In this document: piece by piece, positions 1-11,218 of the stretch
Layout: each line of letters starts with the position of its first letter
How positions within the stretch are numbered: the stretch's first letter is position 1
Source of the DNA: Blastomyces gilchristii SLH14081
Taxonomy: Eukaryota; Ascomycota; Eurotiomycetes; Onygenales; Ajellomycetaceae
NCBI RefSeq assembly: GCF_000003855.2
Contig: NW_003101663.1
Coordinates: 250,512 to 272,689 of the forward strand
Direction: 5' to 3'
Length of the DNA stretch: 22,178 nt
Made by a program: the position numbers and the translations under genes
Notes under the pieces: generated by a model
Told to the model about the DNA's origin: nothing
Seen by the model: only the letters and a program-made list of their open reading frames with translations
Database searches by the model: none

Positions 1-1241
1 ACTCTTAAGATTATCAGATTAGAAGTTATCTTTGTTATATAGTAACAGTTATCAACTGATTTGACAGCATATGTGCTGTATATAGTATAAAGAAATAGAT
101 GAGTTTTTCTACTAACTATATAAATCTTCTTTTCTCATCTCTGTTCAAATCAAACACATGATAAGTGAGTTTCTTATATATTAATTTAAAATATGAAAAA
201 TATAGTTAATAAGTGACTTACAGATCACTTATTATATTTCATTCTATGTATAAAATTCTCTGCAAAAGTGATATATTTTAGAGATAAAGCTAATAGTAGT
301 GATAGAATTTTTTGAAAAGATTTCTCATCTCTGTGACATAATTTTCCTCTTTTCCTTCATCTTCAATAGTGAGATTCTTGAAAGATAATAAGAGACTTAT
401 TCTGACATTTCTAGTGAGTAATAAATATCTTTATGACACAGCTGTGACCTCTGTGATTATCAAGAAAGTCAGATTGAAGGCAGAGATGACAGTATTAATG
501 AGTCGCAGAAGCACTGCTCTTATTATCACATCTTCTTCTTCTTCTACATCTCTTGTGACTGTGATGATAGTAGCTGTGTCTTGCAGTGAGGTGTCATTTC
601 TTCTGTCAGTCAGTTTGTCTGCATTCAGTTCTTTCTCTGCTCTTCTCACTGCTGTCATGACACTGTTCTCTCTCTCAGTTAACACAGTGATGTATGACTC
701 TGTGTGATCATTCAGAGAGAATCTCAGAGAGAGCTTGATTTCAGAGACAGCAGCTCTAAGAAGCTTAATCTGTAGTTTCTCTTTTATAACATATCTAAGC
801 TCTGCTCAGAATACTACTGAGTTAAGTCTGCAGAGTTCTGCAGTTTCTTTATCTTCTTTCTGTGAGAAGGCTTTAATACAGTCTCTGATCAGTATTATCA
901 CTTATCTACACTGTACTAAGCAGCTGAAGAAAGAGAAGATCTTGTATATCTGTCTCTTCTTTCACTCTCATTATTTCTGTTATATCTGTAATAATAACTT
1001 CTATCTCTCTGTAAGTATTATCTACTCTATAAGAAGATATTATGTCAGTTCTGACAAGAAGCTCAGATACTCAAGCAGTACAGAGTAAGAATCTCAGAGC
1101 TTCAAGTATTGATGAATTCTATCAAGACTGAAGAGATCTTCCTTGCTTGTCTATAAAAGAAGATGAAAGTGTGAATCTTCAAGATAAAAAAACACCTCAG
1201 AATGACTGACTTTAAGAAGAGATCAGTCAGTACTGCTGTTG
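1..1241. other. AT-rich repeat-derived DNA, mostly unassigned
   Basis: The stretch has almost no CC, GG or CG dinucleotides, like the transposons to its right, so it is part of the same mutated isochore. I see no LTR end, terminal repeat or recognised domain. The only structure is a degenerate minus-strand frame in 431-890, listed separately. It may be a further transposon, or the far flank or LTR of element C displaced by the LINE insertion; the sequence alone does not decide. Confidence 0.5.
431..890 (-). pseudogene. Unidentified degenerate reading frame
   Basis: I do not recognise this protein. One minus-strand phase stays readable from about 890 down to 431, broken by one TGA near 808. 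It encodes a charged, Glu/Lys/Arg-rich, probably helical segment (ERENSVMTAVRRAEKELNAD, then a run EEEED). The antisense frame at 369-707 is Ser/Leu/Val-rich low complexity, as expected of a shadow of such a helix, so I prefer the minus strand. A gag-like or LINE ORF1-like coiled segment is possible, but nothing in the sequence proves it. It ends at a TAA or TGA-type codon near 431 that may itself be mutational. Confidence 0.3.
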
Positions 1242-1253
1242 AAAGCACTACAG
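1242..1253 (+). repeat. Left target-site duplication of LINE-1
   Basis: AAAGCACTACAG here matches AAAGCACTGCAG at 2729-2740 except for one G-to-A transition. The two copies bracket the LINE body exactly, with the left copy at its truncated 5' end and the right copy after the (AAT)n tail. Confidence 0.65.
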
Positions 1254-2728
1254 ATCAATTTTCTTCTTTAAATATTGAAAAAGTTGATTATGAGAAGATA
1301 TCTTTCTGGAGAGAAAAGCTTAAATCTCTTATAAACTTGCAAATAAGTGAACTATCTAAAGAGAAAGAATATGAATAGTATTTGAAGAGAATTTCTATAA
1401 TCAATATAGAAGACTCTATTCTGATTTATTCAGATAGCTCAAAAAATGAGAATTTGAATAAATTAGGCGCAGACATTGCTTATACTGAAGATAATATCAA
1501 TTTTATCTCAGATTTCTGAAATCTAGACTGTGAATCTAAAGTCTTTGATACTGAACTATTTGTAATAGTAAAAGCTTTCAAACTCATTGAAATAAAATCT
1601 TATAAAAGAGAAAATAGTTTGAAAGAGATATGAATATTCTCTGATAGTCAAGCTGCTTTGAAAAGACTTAGAAATAGTCAGATTTATAATGATCAAATGA
1701 ATCTTGAACTGATTTTAAACTCTGTTTTAAAAATTCAAAAGAGAAGAATATCAAAGCTGATAATTCATCTGCACTAAGTTCCTGCTTATATGAATATTCA
1801 TGACAATGAATTGACTGATTCAGCTGCAAAAAAGAGTTCAGAATTAAGCAGATTTATTCAAAAAATTATATTCTGATCTTTTATAAAGAGAAAGATAAAA
1901 GAATCTTATTTAGATAAGTGAAATGAAAGCTGGTAGAAACAAAAGAAGAGTATACATTATTCAAGATTTGAAATAAAACTCAAGTGAAAATCTTGTTCAA
2001 TTAAATGTAAAAAGAAAATATTCTCATCTATAATACAGCTGAAACTAGGACATGACTATTTCAAATCTTATATACAAAGATTTGATGATAGATTTGATTT
2101 AATAGAATGCTCATTCTGCAATGCAAATGAGAATTCTGAGTATATTATAATGCACTGTGCATTATACAATAGTCTCAGAGTCAGATTGAAAGAGAAGTAT
2201 AATCTAAATTAATTAAATATAAGATTCTTATTCTCAACTAAGACAGGAATTAAGTACTTAATAGACTTTCTATCAGAAACTCAAGCAGCTACAAGAAAAT
2301 GACTAAATTCAGAAATATCTAAATATAAAGAGGAGAAAATTGATCAGATATAGTCTGTTAAAACAGCTATATACTATGTTTTAATAATTTGTTTTATTAC
2401 AGTCTCTCTCTACTTTACTTTTTTCTTTCTATTCTTTTCTATCTGTCTATTTAATGTGTCTATCTTTAAGACTATATTCCCTTTTCTTTTGTCATGATAT
2501 TGTTAAATAATTTCAAAGTATCAGAAGATGTTAAAATACTGCAATTTATAAATAGTTTTTGTATTCTGAGCTGAAATTTTCTGATTTTGCATATCTGAAA
2601 TTGATGAATGTATAATAGTTAACTTTATAGATATAGAAAAAACTCTGAGAACTTTTAGTTCTCAGATAGATATCATAGTCTCTGACTGCATACATCTATA
2701 ATTGAAGAAGAATAATAATAATAATAAT
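1254..2728 (+). mobile_element. LINE-1: 5'-truncated Tad/I-like LINE
   Basis: Non-LTR retrotransposon copy of about 1.47 kb, retaining only the C-terminal part of ORF2 and the 3' UTR. It starts inside coding sequence (linker before RNase H), as expected from incomplete target-primed reverse transcription, and ends in an (AAT)n tail at 2711-2730. A 12-bp target duplication with one transition flanks it. Its last ~507 bp (2222-2728) are repeated at 11535-12042 as a second, shorter copy. It lies to the left of the chromodomain end of element C; whether it landed inside C's terminal region is unresolved because C's LTR was not found. Confidence 0.85.
1256..2345 (+). pseudogene. LINE ORF2 C-terminus: RNase H and Cys-rich knuckle
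   Basis: Remnant of the LINE polyprotein that would degrade the RNA strand of RNA/DNA hybrids and bind nucleic acid. A single phase runs across about 1.09 kb without indels, interrupted by TGA, TAA and TAG codons. The RNase H core is visible: Asp at 1433 (YSDSS), Glu at 1553 (DTELF), Asp at 1643 (FSDSQAALKRL) and Asp at 1817 (ELTDSAAK), the D-E-D-D set of RNase HI. At 2108-2158 follows CSFC...IIMHC, the C-x2-C-x7-H-x4-C knuckle of LINE ORF2 ends; the His position now reads Tyr, consistent with CAT to TAT. No reverse transcriptase remains. LINEs of the Tad and I groups carry RNase H after RT; the exact clade is inference. Confidence 0.85.
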
Positions 2729-2730
2729 AA
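2711..2730 (+). repeat. (AAT)n tail of LINE-1
   Basis: A run of AAT units directly follows the 3' UTR and precedes the right target duplication. The second LINE copy ends in the same kind of tail, so the repeat is a LINE terminus and not an independent microsatellite. Confidence 0.85.
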
Positions 2731-2740
2731 AGCACTGCAG
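2729..2740 (+). repeat. Right target-site duplication of LINE-1
   Basis: AAAGCACTGCAG, partner of 1242-1253 with one A/G difference. The first two bases could equally be counted as part of the tail. Confidence 0.65.
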
Positions 2741-3284
2741 AGATAAATCACTGATTAAAGAGAATCTCACTTTAATTAAAGCAGATGACTGAGATACTTT
2801 ATAAATTAATAAGTTGATACTTTATATATCTCTTATACTCTTCTGCAGTACTGCAGTACTAACTTCTTAGCAGATAAAGATGTCAGTGTCAAAGACTTCA
2901 ATGATGAAGAATAAGTTTAATGAGAATGTAATTGTTGATGAGTAGATTCTGAGATTCTCTCTTTTTACTTTTTCTGTGAGCTGCAGCTCTATTAGAATAG
3001 CAGCAGTCTGTGAATTGATAATATTAATCTTTTTATTAATTTTAAATATCTCTTTTCTCTAATTGCTTCAGGAATTTTACACTTGTGTAGTCTCATTAAA
3101 CTTCTAAAAACTCTTTGAGAGAAAATAGAAGAAGAGTGCTACAGAGTTCACAAGATATCAGCTCATCACTATGAGATTATCTCTAAAAAACTCTTTGAGA
3201 AAAATGAGAAGTCTTAAGCAGTATTTCTTACTTAGCATCTCTGATGTGTAATGAAGCAGTCTCTACTAGTCATCTCATAGCTTG
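2741..3284. other. Gene-free AT-rich stretch, presumed 3' end of element C
   Basis: No gene is recognised. On the minus strand this lies just after the chromodomain of element C, where its 3' UTR and 3' LTR should be. I could not find a matching copy beyond C's gag at 20161-20718, so no LTR is called. Two small features stand out: a perfect 14-bp palindrome CTGCAGTACTGCAG at 2843-2856, and a direct repeat AAAAACTCTTTGAGA at about 3106 and 3187. Confidence 0.45.
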
Positions 3285-3440
3285 CAATCTCTTTCTCAGC
3301 ATTTTTCAAATGCTCAAGCAGTTCTTATGAATTCTCTGATAATGAATAATCTTTTTATTTAACAAGGTATTGAAGCTTATCATAATACATTCACTTATTC
3401 AATATTTTCTTCATAAGATATTCAGTATCACTCTTAATCT
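3285..3440 (-). pseudogene. Element C chromodomain
   Basis: The C-terminal module that in chromoviruses steers integration to marked chromatin. The minus strand reads TEYLMKKIL, then KLQYLVK, then SENS and LLEHLKNAEKEIASYE. This follows the chromodomain pattern of two beta strands, a Trp/Lys-rich turn and a C-terminal helix. The expected aromatic cage residues fall partly on mutated codons: a TAA stands where Trp is expected after YLVK, and a TAA after SENS. It shares the phase of the upstream integrase frame. Confidence 0.8.
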
Positions 3441-4760
3441 CAATATCATTCAGCTGAGACAGCTTCACTTCAGAACATTGTTTATAGAGCTTTAAATAGA
3501 AAATGTGAAAAACAGAATAAATTGATTTCAATTCTGAGAATAATTTCAACTTATATATCTGCTTATTTATCACTCTTATCATCAGAAAAGATTCTAGTCA
3601 TCACTCACTAAGCTTCTTACACAGTCTCATTTTCTTGATATTCTTTGCTGAAAGTAGCACTTGATTCTCTATTAAGAACTTCATTGAAAGATGTTTTTAA
3701 TTATAGTATTTCATCTACTGCTTCTGAGTGTGATAAATACTTTTCATTATCTTCTCATGAATTTTATTCAAAAGTTTCAATCTCACTTTTACTTCTGATA
3801 CTGAGAAGTACTCTGTTCTCTGTATCTGTTCAATATTCTGACTGTCTATTCTCTTCTTTAAAACATTATTCATGATGTCACTGAGTAATGAAGAATTATA
3901 TTCATAATAAGTATAGAAAGAAGATACTTTTAAGATTGCATTCTTTGCATTATTATATATAAATTCAGTGATCAGAAGATATTTAAGTCAATCATTCTAA
4001 TAATATGAATAGAACACTCAAAGATGCTGTTCTAATATCTGATTCTGATATTCAGTCTGATCATCTGTCTGTGAATGAAATGCAGTGCTGAGAAGACATC
4101 TTATCATAAGATAATAGTAAAAAGCTGATCAGTATTTACTGATGAAGAGAGATTCTTGATCTGTTATTAACAATTTCAGAGTATCATGATTATAAATGAT
4201 AATATCTAAAAACAGATCAGTCAATTCAGAGGCTTTAATCTTTTTATGAATAGAAATATATTTTATCATCTTCATGAAATAGTTAACAGTGACTAAAATT
4301 GAGTCATATTCTTTGACTCTTGTCAACTTCAGTAGATTAACTATGAAATTTATTAATAGATTCTGCTATAAGCTCTTTGAAACAGACAGTGATATCAACT
4401 CACTGTATTACTTATACTACAGAATCTTTATTCTTTGACAGATATTATAAGTCTTAATATACTCTTTAACATCTGTCTGAAGCTTGTCTTAAACATATTT
4501 ATATTTTAGAAGCTTCTCAGTCTTCTCTAACTCAAAGTGCTCTGTATAAGAATTATTATAATGAATTCTCAATAACTTCTGACACACTGCTCTGCTATAA
4601 GAGACAAAGACTGAATCATTCAGCAGTAGAAGTTCATATTCTTCTAGTTATCAGTGACTTGATTTCTTAGCAGCATCACTCTGCTCAGAGTCTGTCTCTT
4701 TCAAGTTTAAATTAGATTCTTTCTTCTTCAACTTCTGAATTCAAGCTGCAGTAAAGATAT
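3441..4760 (-). pseudogene. Element C integrase
   Basis: Relic of the DDE integrase that would join retroelement DNA to the host genome. A zinc-binding His/Cys region lies at about 4440-4600 (IHYNN..TEHFE, later YNICQRIK). The catalytic core at 4129-4326 retains RVKEYDSILVTVNYFMKMIK and LLITDQESLFISKY; in this family the first Asp lies upstream of the conserved DSI block and the second is the Asp of ITDQ. The C-terminal part at 3391-3582 has the gypsy FHIFYLKLYK block leading into the chromodomain. Many TGA/TAA codons interrupt it, but 4326 and 3582 are in the same phase, so no indels separate core and C-terminus. Confidence 0.85.
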
Positions 4761-4949
4761 TTCTCTTCTATAACTTATTAATAAGTTTCAAAAGTAGTCA
4801 GATTAAAAGATTGTAGACTGTTTCATTCTTTGTTAATTTAATAATAGTAAGATATAATATGAGAAGCTCATGATCTTCAGTGTCAGTTCTCTGTAAGAAT
4901 TCAGGTTTTCTTTTATCTTCTATACTGAGTTATGCAGCTGTCTTATCAG

Positions 4950-5860
4950 CACTGTTTCTGAGCTTTAGAGAATCTTAATCCTCTGCAGCCAGCTTCTTCT
5001 GCAGTGATAACAGAGATTCTTTTATAGAATTCTTCTTCTCATTAATAATATTATAATCAGGCTGTTTAGACAGTGTGTCAGTGAGATTAAGCTGATCTGA
5101 ATGATATTGAATATAGAAATTATACTCTGAAAGCAGCTTTACTCATCTGACTTAACATTCTGTCAAGCTCTTTGTTATCAAGAAGTAATACAGATTTGTA
5201 TAATCAGTCAGAACTTGCACTGAGTATTTACTACTCTGAAGATAATATCATCAGATCTTAAAGAATTTAACAATTACTAACATCTCTTAATTATGAATAT
5301 CATATCTTCTCTATATAAGTGATAACTTCTTGAAGAAGAAGATCACTGATCTCTATTCATAGTATTTTATAGACTCTGTGAAAAAGTCTTCTCTTACAGA
5401 CATTTCATTGTCTGTATTCTCAGAGATTATTATCTTCTGATTCTTTCAATGTTGAAAGATCTCTGATGTCAACTGTGAAAAGATTTCACAGATCTCATTC
5501 TCAGATACATCAGTCTCACACTGACTGAATAAGTTGAGATTAAAGTGATTCAGTATTGTAATATCTGTAAAAGCTTGTTTCAATTCTGCAAATGCCTACA
5601 CAGTGTCTTAGATAAGAGTAAATAGTCTCATTTTTCTGTCTTTCACACTTTTCTTTAACAGATCTGTAAGAGAGACAGTAATTTATGAATATGTATAGAT
5701 AAATTATCTGTAGAAATTTACAAATTTTAGAAACATCTACATCTTATAATATATCTGCAGCATCAGTCAGTTCTCAATGACAGAGATTCAGCTTCTGTTC
5801 ATTGAAATGTTATTCATCTCAATTATATAATCTAAGAAATCAATCTTCTGCATGTAGAAT
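4950..5860 (-). pseudogene. Element C RT thumb and RNase H
   Basis: Downstream half of C's reverse transcriptase plus RNase H. It begins at the element A insertion point: minus-strand reading from 5860 gives MQKIDFLDYIIEMNNISM, the block that normally follows the RT palm by about 50 residues, and continues to VNFYR. RNase H follows: KKLSLI..EYDIHN.EMLVIVKFFKI, VQVLTDYTNLYYF, and the closing LNLTDTLSKQPDY, typical of gypsy RNase H before the integrase linker. Stops are mostly TGA at positions where Trp or Arg is usual. The 5' half of the same RT is at 12048-12850, on the other side of A and LINE-2. Confidence 0.85.
5856..5860. repeat. Left target-site duplication of element A
   Basis: AGAAT directly abuts the left LTR and is identical to 11524-11528 beyond the right LTR. 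Five base pairs is the usual Ty3/gypsy duplication length. Confidence 0.9.
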
Positions 5861-6165
5861 TGTAAGGGGCCTACGCCGAATAGATCGGTATTATATTAAT
5901 AGGTCTTATATAACAAAGAGAAAAACGTTAGAGAAGGAAAGAAAGAGAAAGTATGAGAGTTAGCAATTGAAGTGAATATTTATACATGTATGTGATGACC
6001 GAGGATCAGTGATCAAGAGTGACTGAGAATTGAAGTGTACACAGCTGAGGATCAGCAATCAGAAGTGACTGAGAATCAGAGCATATATGTTTGAGAATGA
6101 AGTAATTGAAATCTGTGAAGTGTAACAGAATAGTCTATATGATTGATCAGATGCAGCTCATCACA
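5861..6165 (-). repeat. Element A 3' LTR
   Basis: 305 bp. On the + strand it begins TGTAAGGGGCC and ends TCATCACA; the mate is at 11219-11523. The outer (left) edge still has CpG and GG/CC, for example GGGGCCTACGCCG at 5866-5878, while the inner edge near 6150-6165 has lost them. Its interior contains two diverged tandem units around GAGGATCAG. Confidence 0.95.
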
Positions 6166-6181
6166 TTAGCTTTCTTCTTTC
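6166..6181 (-). other. Element A polypurine tract
   Basis: On the minus strand a purine-rich run, GAAAGAAGAAAG followed by CTAA, stands immediately before the 3' LTR. This is where plus-strand DNA synthesis is primed in LTR elements. Element B has the corresponding run at 19345-19356. Confidence 0.7.
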
Positions 6182-9100
6182 AGAAGCAGTTCTCATCAGT
6201 CAAGAACTGCTGTTTCAGATAACACAGAACTCAGAGTTCAGATCAGTTAATTATAGCTAACTCATTTCATGAGATATTATTAATCACAGCTGTAAGATCT
6301 CTCATTGAGAATATTCTCAATCTCTCACTTAAGCTCATTATCTTCTTCTATGATGTCTGATAACTGTCAGTTGAAAGTTAGTTGAGAAGAGAATGAGTCA
6401 GTGACAGTGCAGTGAAGCAAGCTTGTATGAAAGATATTATAAATCTCTGATAATATGTCAAGATAATAGTTATAACTATCTAGAACTTCTATTACTTTAT
6501 ACTTAGTATGACAGTAATTCAGTGTATAAGATGAATATGTGATCTGTATATTCTTAAGATTCAATCATATCAAGTCTTCTATTTTATATTATTCGGTGAG
6601 ATCTTAGTGAACATTGATTTAATTCTCTTAATCTTGTTTTACAGTTGTCATAAAGACCTCTGTTCAGTCATGAGCATCTCAGAGCTTTATTACTATATTA
6701 TCAGTGATCTGAATTGAACTGCAGGAATTCAGTGTGAACTGTGTGATCTCTAGAAGATTCAACATCTTCATGTGATAACTGTGTATAAGAAAGAACAGGC
6801 TTATATCTGTTAAAACAGCATCTCATTCATTGATAGTAATCTCTGTGTGTAGAAGCAGGTCATGTCAATTATCTTATAAGTAATTACAGAACTTACAGAG
6901 ATAATTTTTTACAGTCTGAATTATCTGTTCTAATGTATCATCAGTCTCAGAGTGATAGACAGTTGACAGATAATATATAATCTTGAGAACTTGACAGATT
7001 CTTGTTCAGAGAGTGCTTATAAATTAACAGCTCTGATCTGATACTATAGATCTCAGTAATTCATATATCTGATAGAATGAGCTCTGTAAGAAGACTTTAG
7101 TGACTTGTTCAGTATTCATCTTATTACAAGGTTTCAATATTAAATCTTTGCTCAATTGATTCACAATGATCAGAATGTTTCTACAATTCTTACTCTTAGA
7201 GAGATTAATAGTGAAGTCAATTATCATGTCTTATCAGATTCTATCAGAGATATTGAGCAGTTTCAGCAGATCTTTTCTACAGTTCTTTCATGAGATGATA
7301 GAAGAATAATAGTTATAGTTTCAGATGAAGTGTCTGATACTGTTTAATATCTCAGATCAGTAGAACTCTTGAGAGATTATTCTATACAGTTGTTCACAGC
7401 CTGAATAACTAGTTATATACAAATCATGTGTCTCTTGTATTATTCAGATGTGTAAGAGTTCACAGTGAGAGACTCAGTATCATTCACAGAATTGTAGAGT
7501 GTTATTATCATTGATTAAATATTCTGAGATATCAGTTCTTATACATAGTTCTGAGAGAAATTGAGATGCTTCTTGATATACTGCTTCAGTGAGTGCTTGA
7601 AGAAGTTCATCAGTTTGAGCTGTTATATACTACAATTTATTCAGTGTAGATTCAGAGAATGTTCTGACTGATGAAGTGTGTATAATGTTATAAGTGATCT
7701 CATCATAATTAACTAATATCTTCAGATTCAAGAGTTGATGTTCTCAATTTATTCAGCATGTATCTGTTGTATCAGATGATATATTTTATTCTCATTGTAA
7801 GAGAGCATCTATCATTGAGTTCTGACTGCTGAGACAGTAGTGTATTATAAAATGAAAGCAGCTTAGAAACTCAGATTATCATATCTATTATTCAGTGAGT
7901 TTACAGATTATTGTAAAGTATTTGAGATTCTTATAATCTGTAATTATCTTAAATTCAGAGATACTTCAGAGTTCAGAGTCTCATTCTTCTAGACAGTGTA
8001 TGATTGTAAGAAGTTTCTTATCATAGATCTCATAATTGCATTTAATGAGACTCAGTTTCTTAGACATGAAGGCATATAATTGTAGAACATCTTTATTATT
8101 ATATTATAATATCACTTCTTCTATCATGTAGTCAGAGAAATCAGCTTCAATAACTGTCTTACAATCAGAATCAAATGTTATTAGCAGAGAGATATTGATG
8201 AATATCTTCTTCATTTATATGAATACAGCTTCAGTGTCTGCTGATCACTGAAATACTGAGTTCTTCTTAATAAGTTCTGTAAGTGATCTTACAATATCTG
8301 AGAAGTTTTGTATAAATTACTGATAGAAGTGAGTAAATCTGATGAAGCTTCATATATCTTTCACAGTATACAGAGCTTCTTATTCAAGAATGATGAAGAC
8401 TTTCTCAGAATTCATTTGAATTCTCTTATCAGCTTCTATAATAAAACTCAGATATTTGATACTCTTGACTTCAAAATCATACTTATTAATATCTATTGAT
8501 AGTTCTGCTTCTTATAGTTATTGTAATATCTTCTGTACATGTTTTTGATATTCTTTTCTGAACTCATCAGTGAAGATGAGAATGTTATTAAGATATACAG
8601 ATGCAAATTCATCAAGAAAATCTCAAAGTACTTAGTTAATATACTTCTGAAATATACTGAGAGCATTAGTCAGTCTGAAGAGAGTAACTATTCATTCAAA
8701 GAGATTATATTATGTTCAGAATACTGTAAGTCACTCATCTTCTTCAGTGATGCAGATCTTATAAAATACAGTAATGATATCTAGTTTTGTAAATCATTGA
8801 GCTTATTCAATGTGAGCTAGAGTTTCATTGATAAGAGATAGTGAATAGCAGTCTTTCTTTGTTATTCTGTTCAGTTCTCAATAGTTCACACAGAATTGAA
8901 GTTCTTCACCAGGTTTCTTTGCAAAGAGAATAGAGATCATGACAGAGAAATTACTAATACATATGAATTCTTTATTCAATAGATCATTGAGTGTCTTTCA
9001 AAGAAGAAGAAGTTCATCTTAGAACATGTTATAAAGAGAGTCTTATAATGATTCAGAGTTCTTATCATTCTTCTTCTCTAACTTAATACTGTGATTCACT

Positions 9101-9732
9101 CTAGAACCTTGTAAGAGAAGTATATTTATAATATTATCTTATCAGAAGATATCTAGATATTCATGATATTATTGAGAGAGTTTCATATAAGAATCTATTG
9201 TTATAACATAGAATAACTTTTCTAGAGCCTTTTTGATATTAATCAGACTGACAGAATAGATTATCACATGATTCTGCTGTCAGTGACTTCTTTTTCAGAG
9301 CATTTCATACATATTGACAGAGATCTATGTCAGATTCATAATCTTATGAATGTCATCTTCATGAATTCTATCATTGTTAGAGAATATCAAGCTTCTGTTT
9401 TAAGTGTTTACTAAGATGCCTTGTTCAGATAGTCAGATAAGTTCTAATATAAGATTATAATCAAGATTATCAACTTCATATATATAGGTATCTTCATGTT
9501 GATGTTCTCTCACATCTATAATCAACTTCATCATGTAACAGGTACAAATGTCTTTTAAATCATCAAATTCTGTGAGAAGTCAGGGTTTTGATAAGAGAAT
9601 ACACTGAAGATTATGATATCTTACAACTGAAGATTTTATCATTGTATAGTGACATAGATCACTGTCTATCATGGCTTTCATATTATACATGTTATCAATC
9701 ACAGTAGATACAAGAATCATATTCATTGTCAT
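6182..9732 (-). pseudogene. Element A pol: protease, RT, RNase H, integrase, chromodomain
   Basis: The chosen start is the ATG at 9732, which overlaps the gag stop and is conserved in element B. Protease: MIDSD at 9658-9672, the aspartic D-S-G site with Gly changed to Asp. RT: YLNN at 8584-8595 in place of YLDD, so both catalytic Asp are gone (G-to-A). RNase H lies around 8200-7900. Integrase core: DFTINLSKSKNCRNILIIVN and IVSDQSC at 7024-7227. The C-terminal block at 6367-6564 ends with YNIFHTSLL, then a degraded chromodomain near 6190-6350. The frame is in constant phase from 9732 to 6564, broken by stops of which many are TGA. The protein cannot be made; this is a fossil. Confidence 0.9.
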
Positions 9733-11093
9733 TTTCTCTTCAAATTATTATTATCTGACCTCTTCAAGCTTCTGTTTGCAAATTTGAACAGAAGCTAATC
9801 TTTTCTCTGTTTCATCAGAACATTCTTATAGTTATCTTCTGAATCTTTCTTCACTGCAATGTGATTGATGCAGACAGATGCTAATTCATTCTTTGAATAA
9901 GAAGACACTGATCTTTCTCTTGATTGAGAAGATGCTGATCTTTCTCTTGAGTGTGAAGACACATAGATTGATCAGCAGTTGAAAGTGATGTGTTCTAATC
10001 AGTTACAGTTAATGTATACTTCATATTGACATTGATCAGTGACTTTCTCAGAAGTGATCTCAGAGACTCAGAAGCCTGTTCAAATGTCAGAAACTCTTGC
10101 TTATGTATAGACATTTGAATCTATTCAGTTCATAGTATCTGCATTATTGCTATTCTTTGGCATGAATATATAAGTGACTGAAGTGTAACATCTTCTGTCA
10201 CTGTTCTGTATACTCTTAAGCTTGATAAGACAGTTGTTCAATGTCTGAAGCTGTGTGCAGAAGTCTTCATAAGTTGAGTCTTCATTTACACTTATAAGAG
10301 TCTGTAAGAGTTTAAAAGTTAATGTCTTCTTAAGCATACTAATCTTCATTCAATTCTCTCAAGATTGATCACCTGCTTCTAAGATTTTGATGTCAAAGTC
10401 AGAGATAAATGTTGTAAGAGAAGTATTTCTCTGTCAGATACTCTGTAATCAATCTAACACTTTCTATTGCATGACAGTATCTCAGAACAGAATATCAAGA
10501 TACTTGATGATGTTGTCAGATGTTTATAGCACTGATTCACATGCTTTCATTCATGAATGAAACTTCTGTTTCATGCAATTCTTCAATTGTTCATTGATAT
10601 ATCAATCTTGATTGATTAGTAAATCAATGATATCTTCATTCACACTCAGTTTCATAAGTATTTTCATCCTTCATGATGAGTAGAGAGTGAGATTGATAGT
10701 ATTGAAATATGCAGAAGCATCTAAGCATTCTTTCAGTGCTTTTGTAGATGCTGAAGTTGCATGAGTTAATTATTGAATTTCTTCATATTGAAGCTGTTAA
10801 GTGACATACATGTCAGCTATCTATTATTGTTATAATTTCAACATTGCTCAGAGTCACTGTGATATTGCATCTATACTCATACTCAAGAGTTCTCTCATAT
10901 TATTGTTAGACATGATTATATCATTTATCAGATATGTGATATCTGTGAAATCTGAAGAAGTGTAATTATATGAATATCTCATACATTTGAGTGTCAGAAC
11001 TCTCAGATCTTTCACTGATATTCTCTTGTAAAATCTTATTACAGGGTCAGAGTAACTGATAAGCAAGCTTCTATCTAAGAACTCAGTATTCAC
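9729..11093 (-). pseudogene. Element A gag with zinc knuckle
   Basis: Capsid/nucleocapsid relic of about 455 codons. Segments at 10854-11093 and 10125-10349 and the knuckle at 9975-10016 share one phase, which ends at a TGA whose first base is 9731, inside the pol ATG. The knuckle pattern C-x2-C-x4-H-x4-C is readable, but its first Cys is Tyr (TGT/TGC to TAC) and one TGA lies inside. The 11093 start is a GTG codon, and an upstream ATG could have been lost, so the N-terminus is uncertain. At 9901-9960 a unit of about 27 bp encoding a Ser/Arg-type segment is duplicated; element B has one copy. Confidence 0.8.
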
Positions 11094-11143
11094 TTAACTG
11101 TTTCTCTTTCTTACATCTTGTTACATGTTCAGATATCTCTCAA

Positions 11144-11207
11144 TGAATAATCATTTCTAATGAGAAGATAATGTGTGAATAATCATTTCTAATAAGAAGA
11201 TGATGAA
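11144..11207 (-). repeat. Tandem repeat in element A leader
   Basis: TGAATAATCATTTCTAA occurs at 11144 and 11176, a 32-bp period, between the 5' LTR and gag. Element B has the matching tandem pair at 14261 and 14294, so the leader repeat predates the split of the two copies. Confidence 0.7.
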
Positions 11208-11216
11208 CATTTTTCT
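11206..11216 (-). promoter_or_regulatory. Element A putative self-primer binding site
   Basis: Two bases inside the 5' LTR edge the coding strand reads AGAAAAATGTT, the exact reverse complement of AACATTTTTCT in the same LTR (11277-11287 on the other strand). In the 3' LTR the LTR motif is AACGTTTTTCT, so one CpG was mutated. I saw no TGG-beginning segment that would suggest a tRNA 3' end here. In Tf1-type elements the 5' end of the mRNA folds back and primes at such a site; applying that here is inference. Confidence 0.55.
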
Positions 11217-11218
11217 AG

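Noticed and set aside
2741..3284. 3' LTR of element C
   Set aside because: The position is right, but no matching copy was found at 20161-20718 by eye, so no LTR pair can be claimed.
3645..3875. Plus-strand Ser-rich frame as a secreted protein gene
   Set aside because: It overlaps the integrase of element C in antisense and consists of Ser/Leu-rich low complexity typical of antisense shadows here.
8308..8784. Plus-strand open frames at 8308-8499 and 8539-8784 as host genes
   Set aside because: They lie antisense to the RT region of element A and have no recognisable domain. Loss of CC/GG/CG on both strands leaves few stops in some antisense phases.
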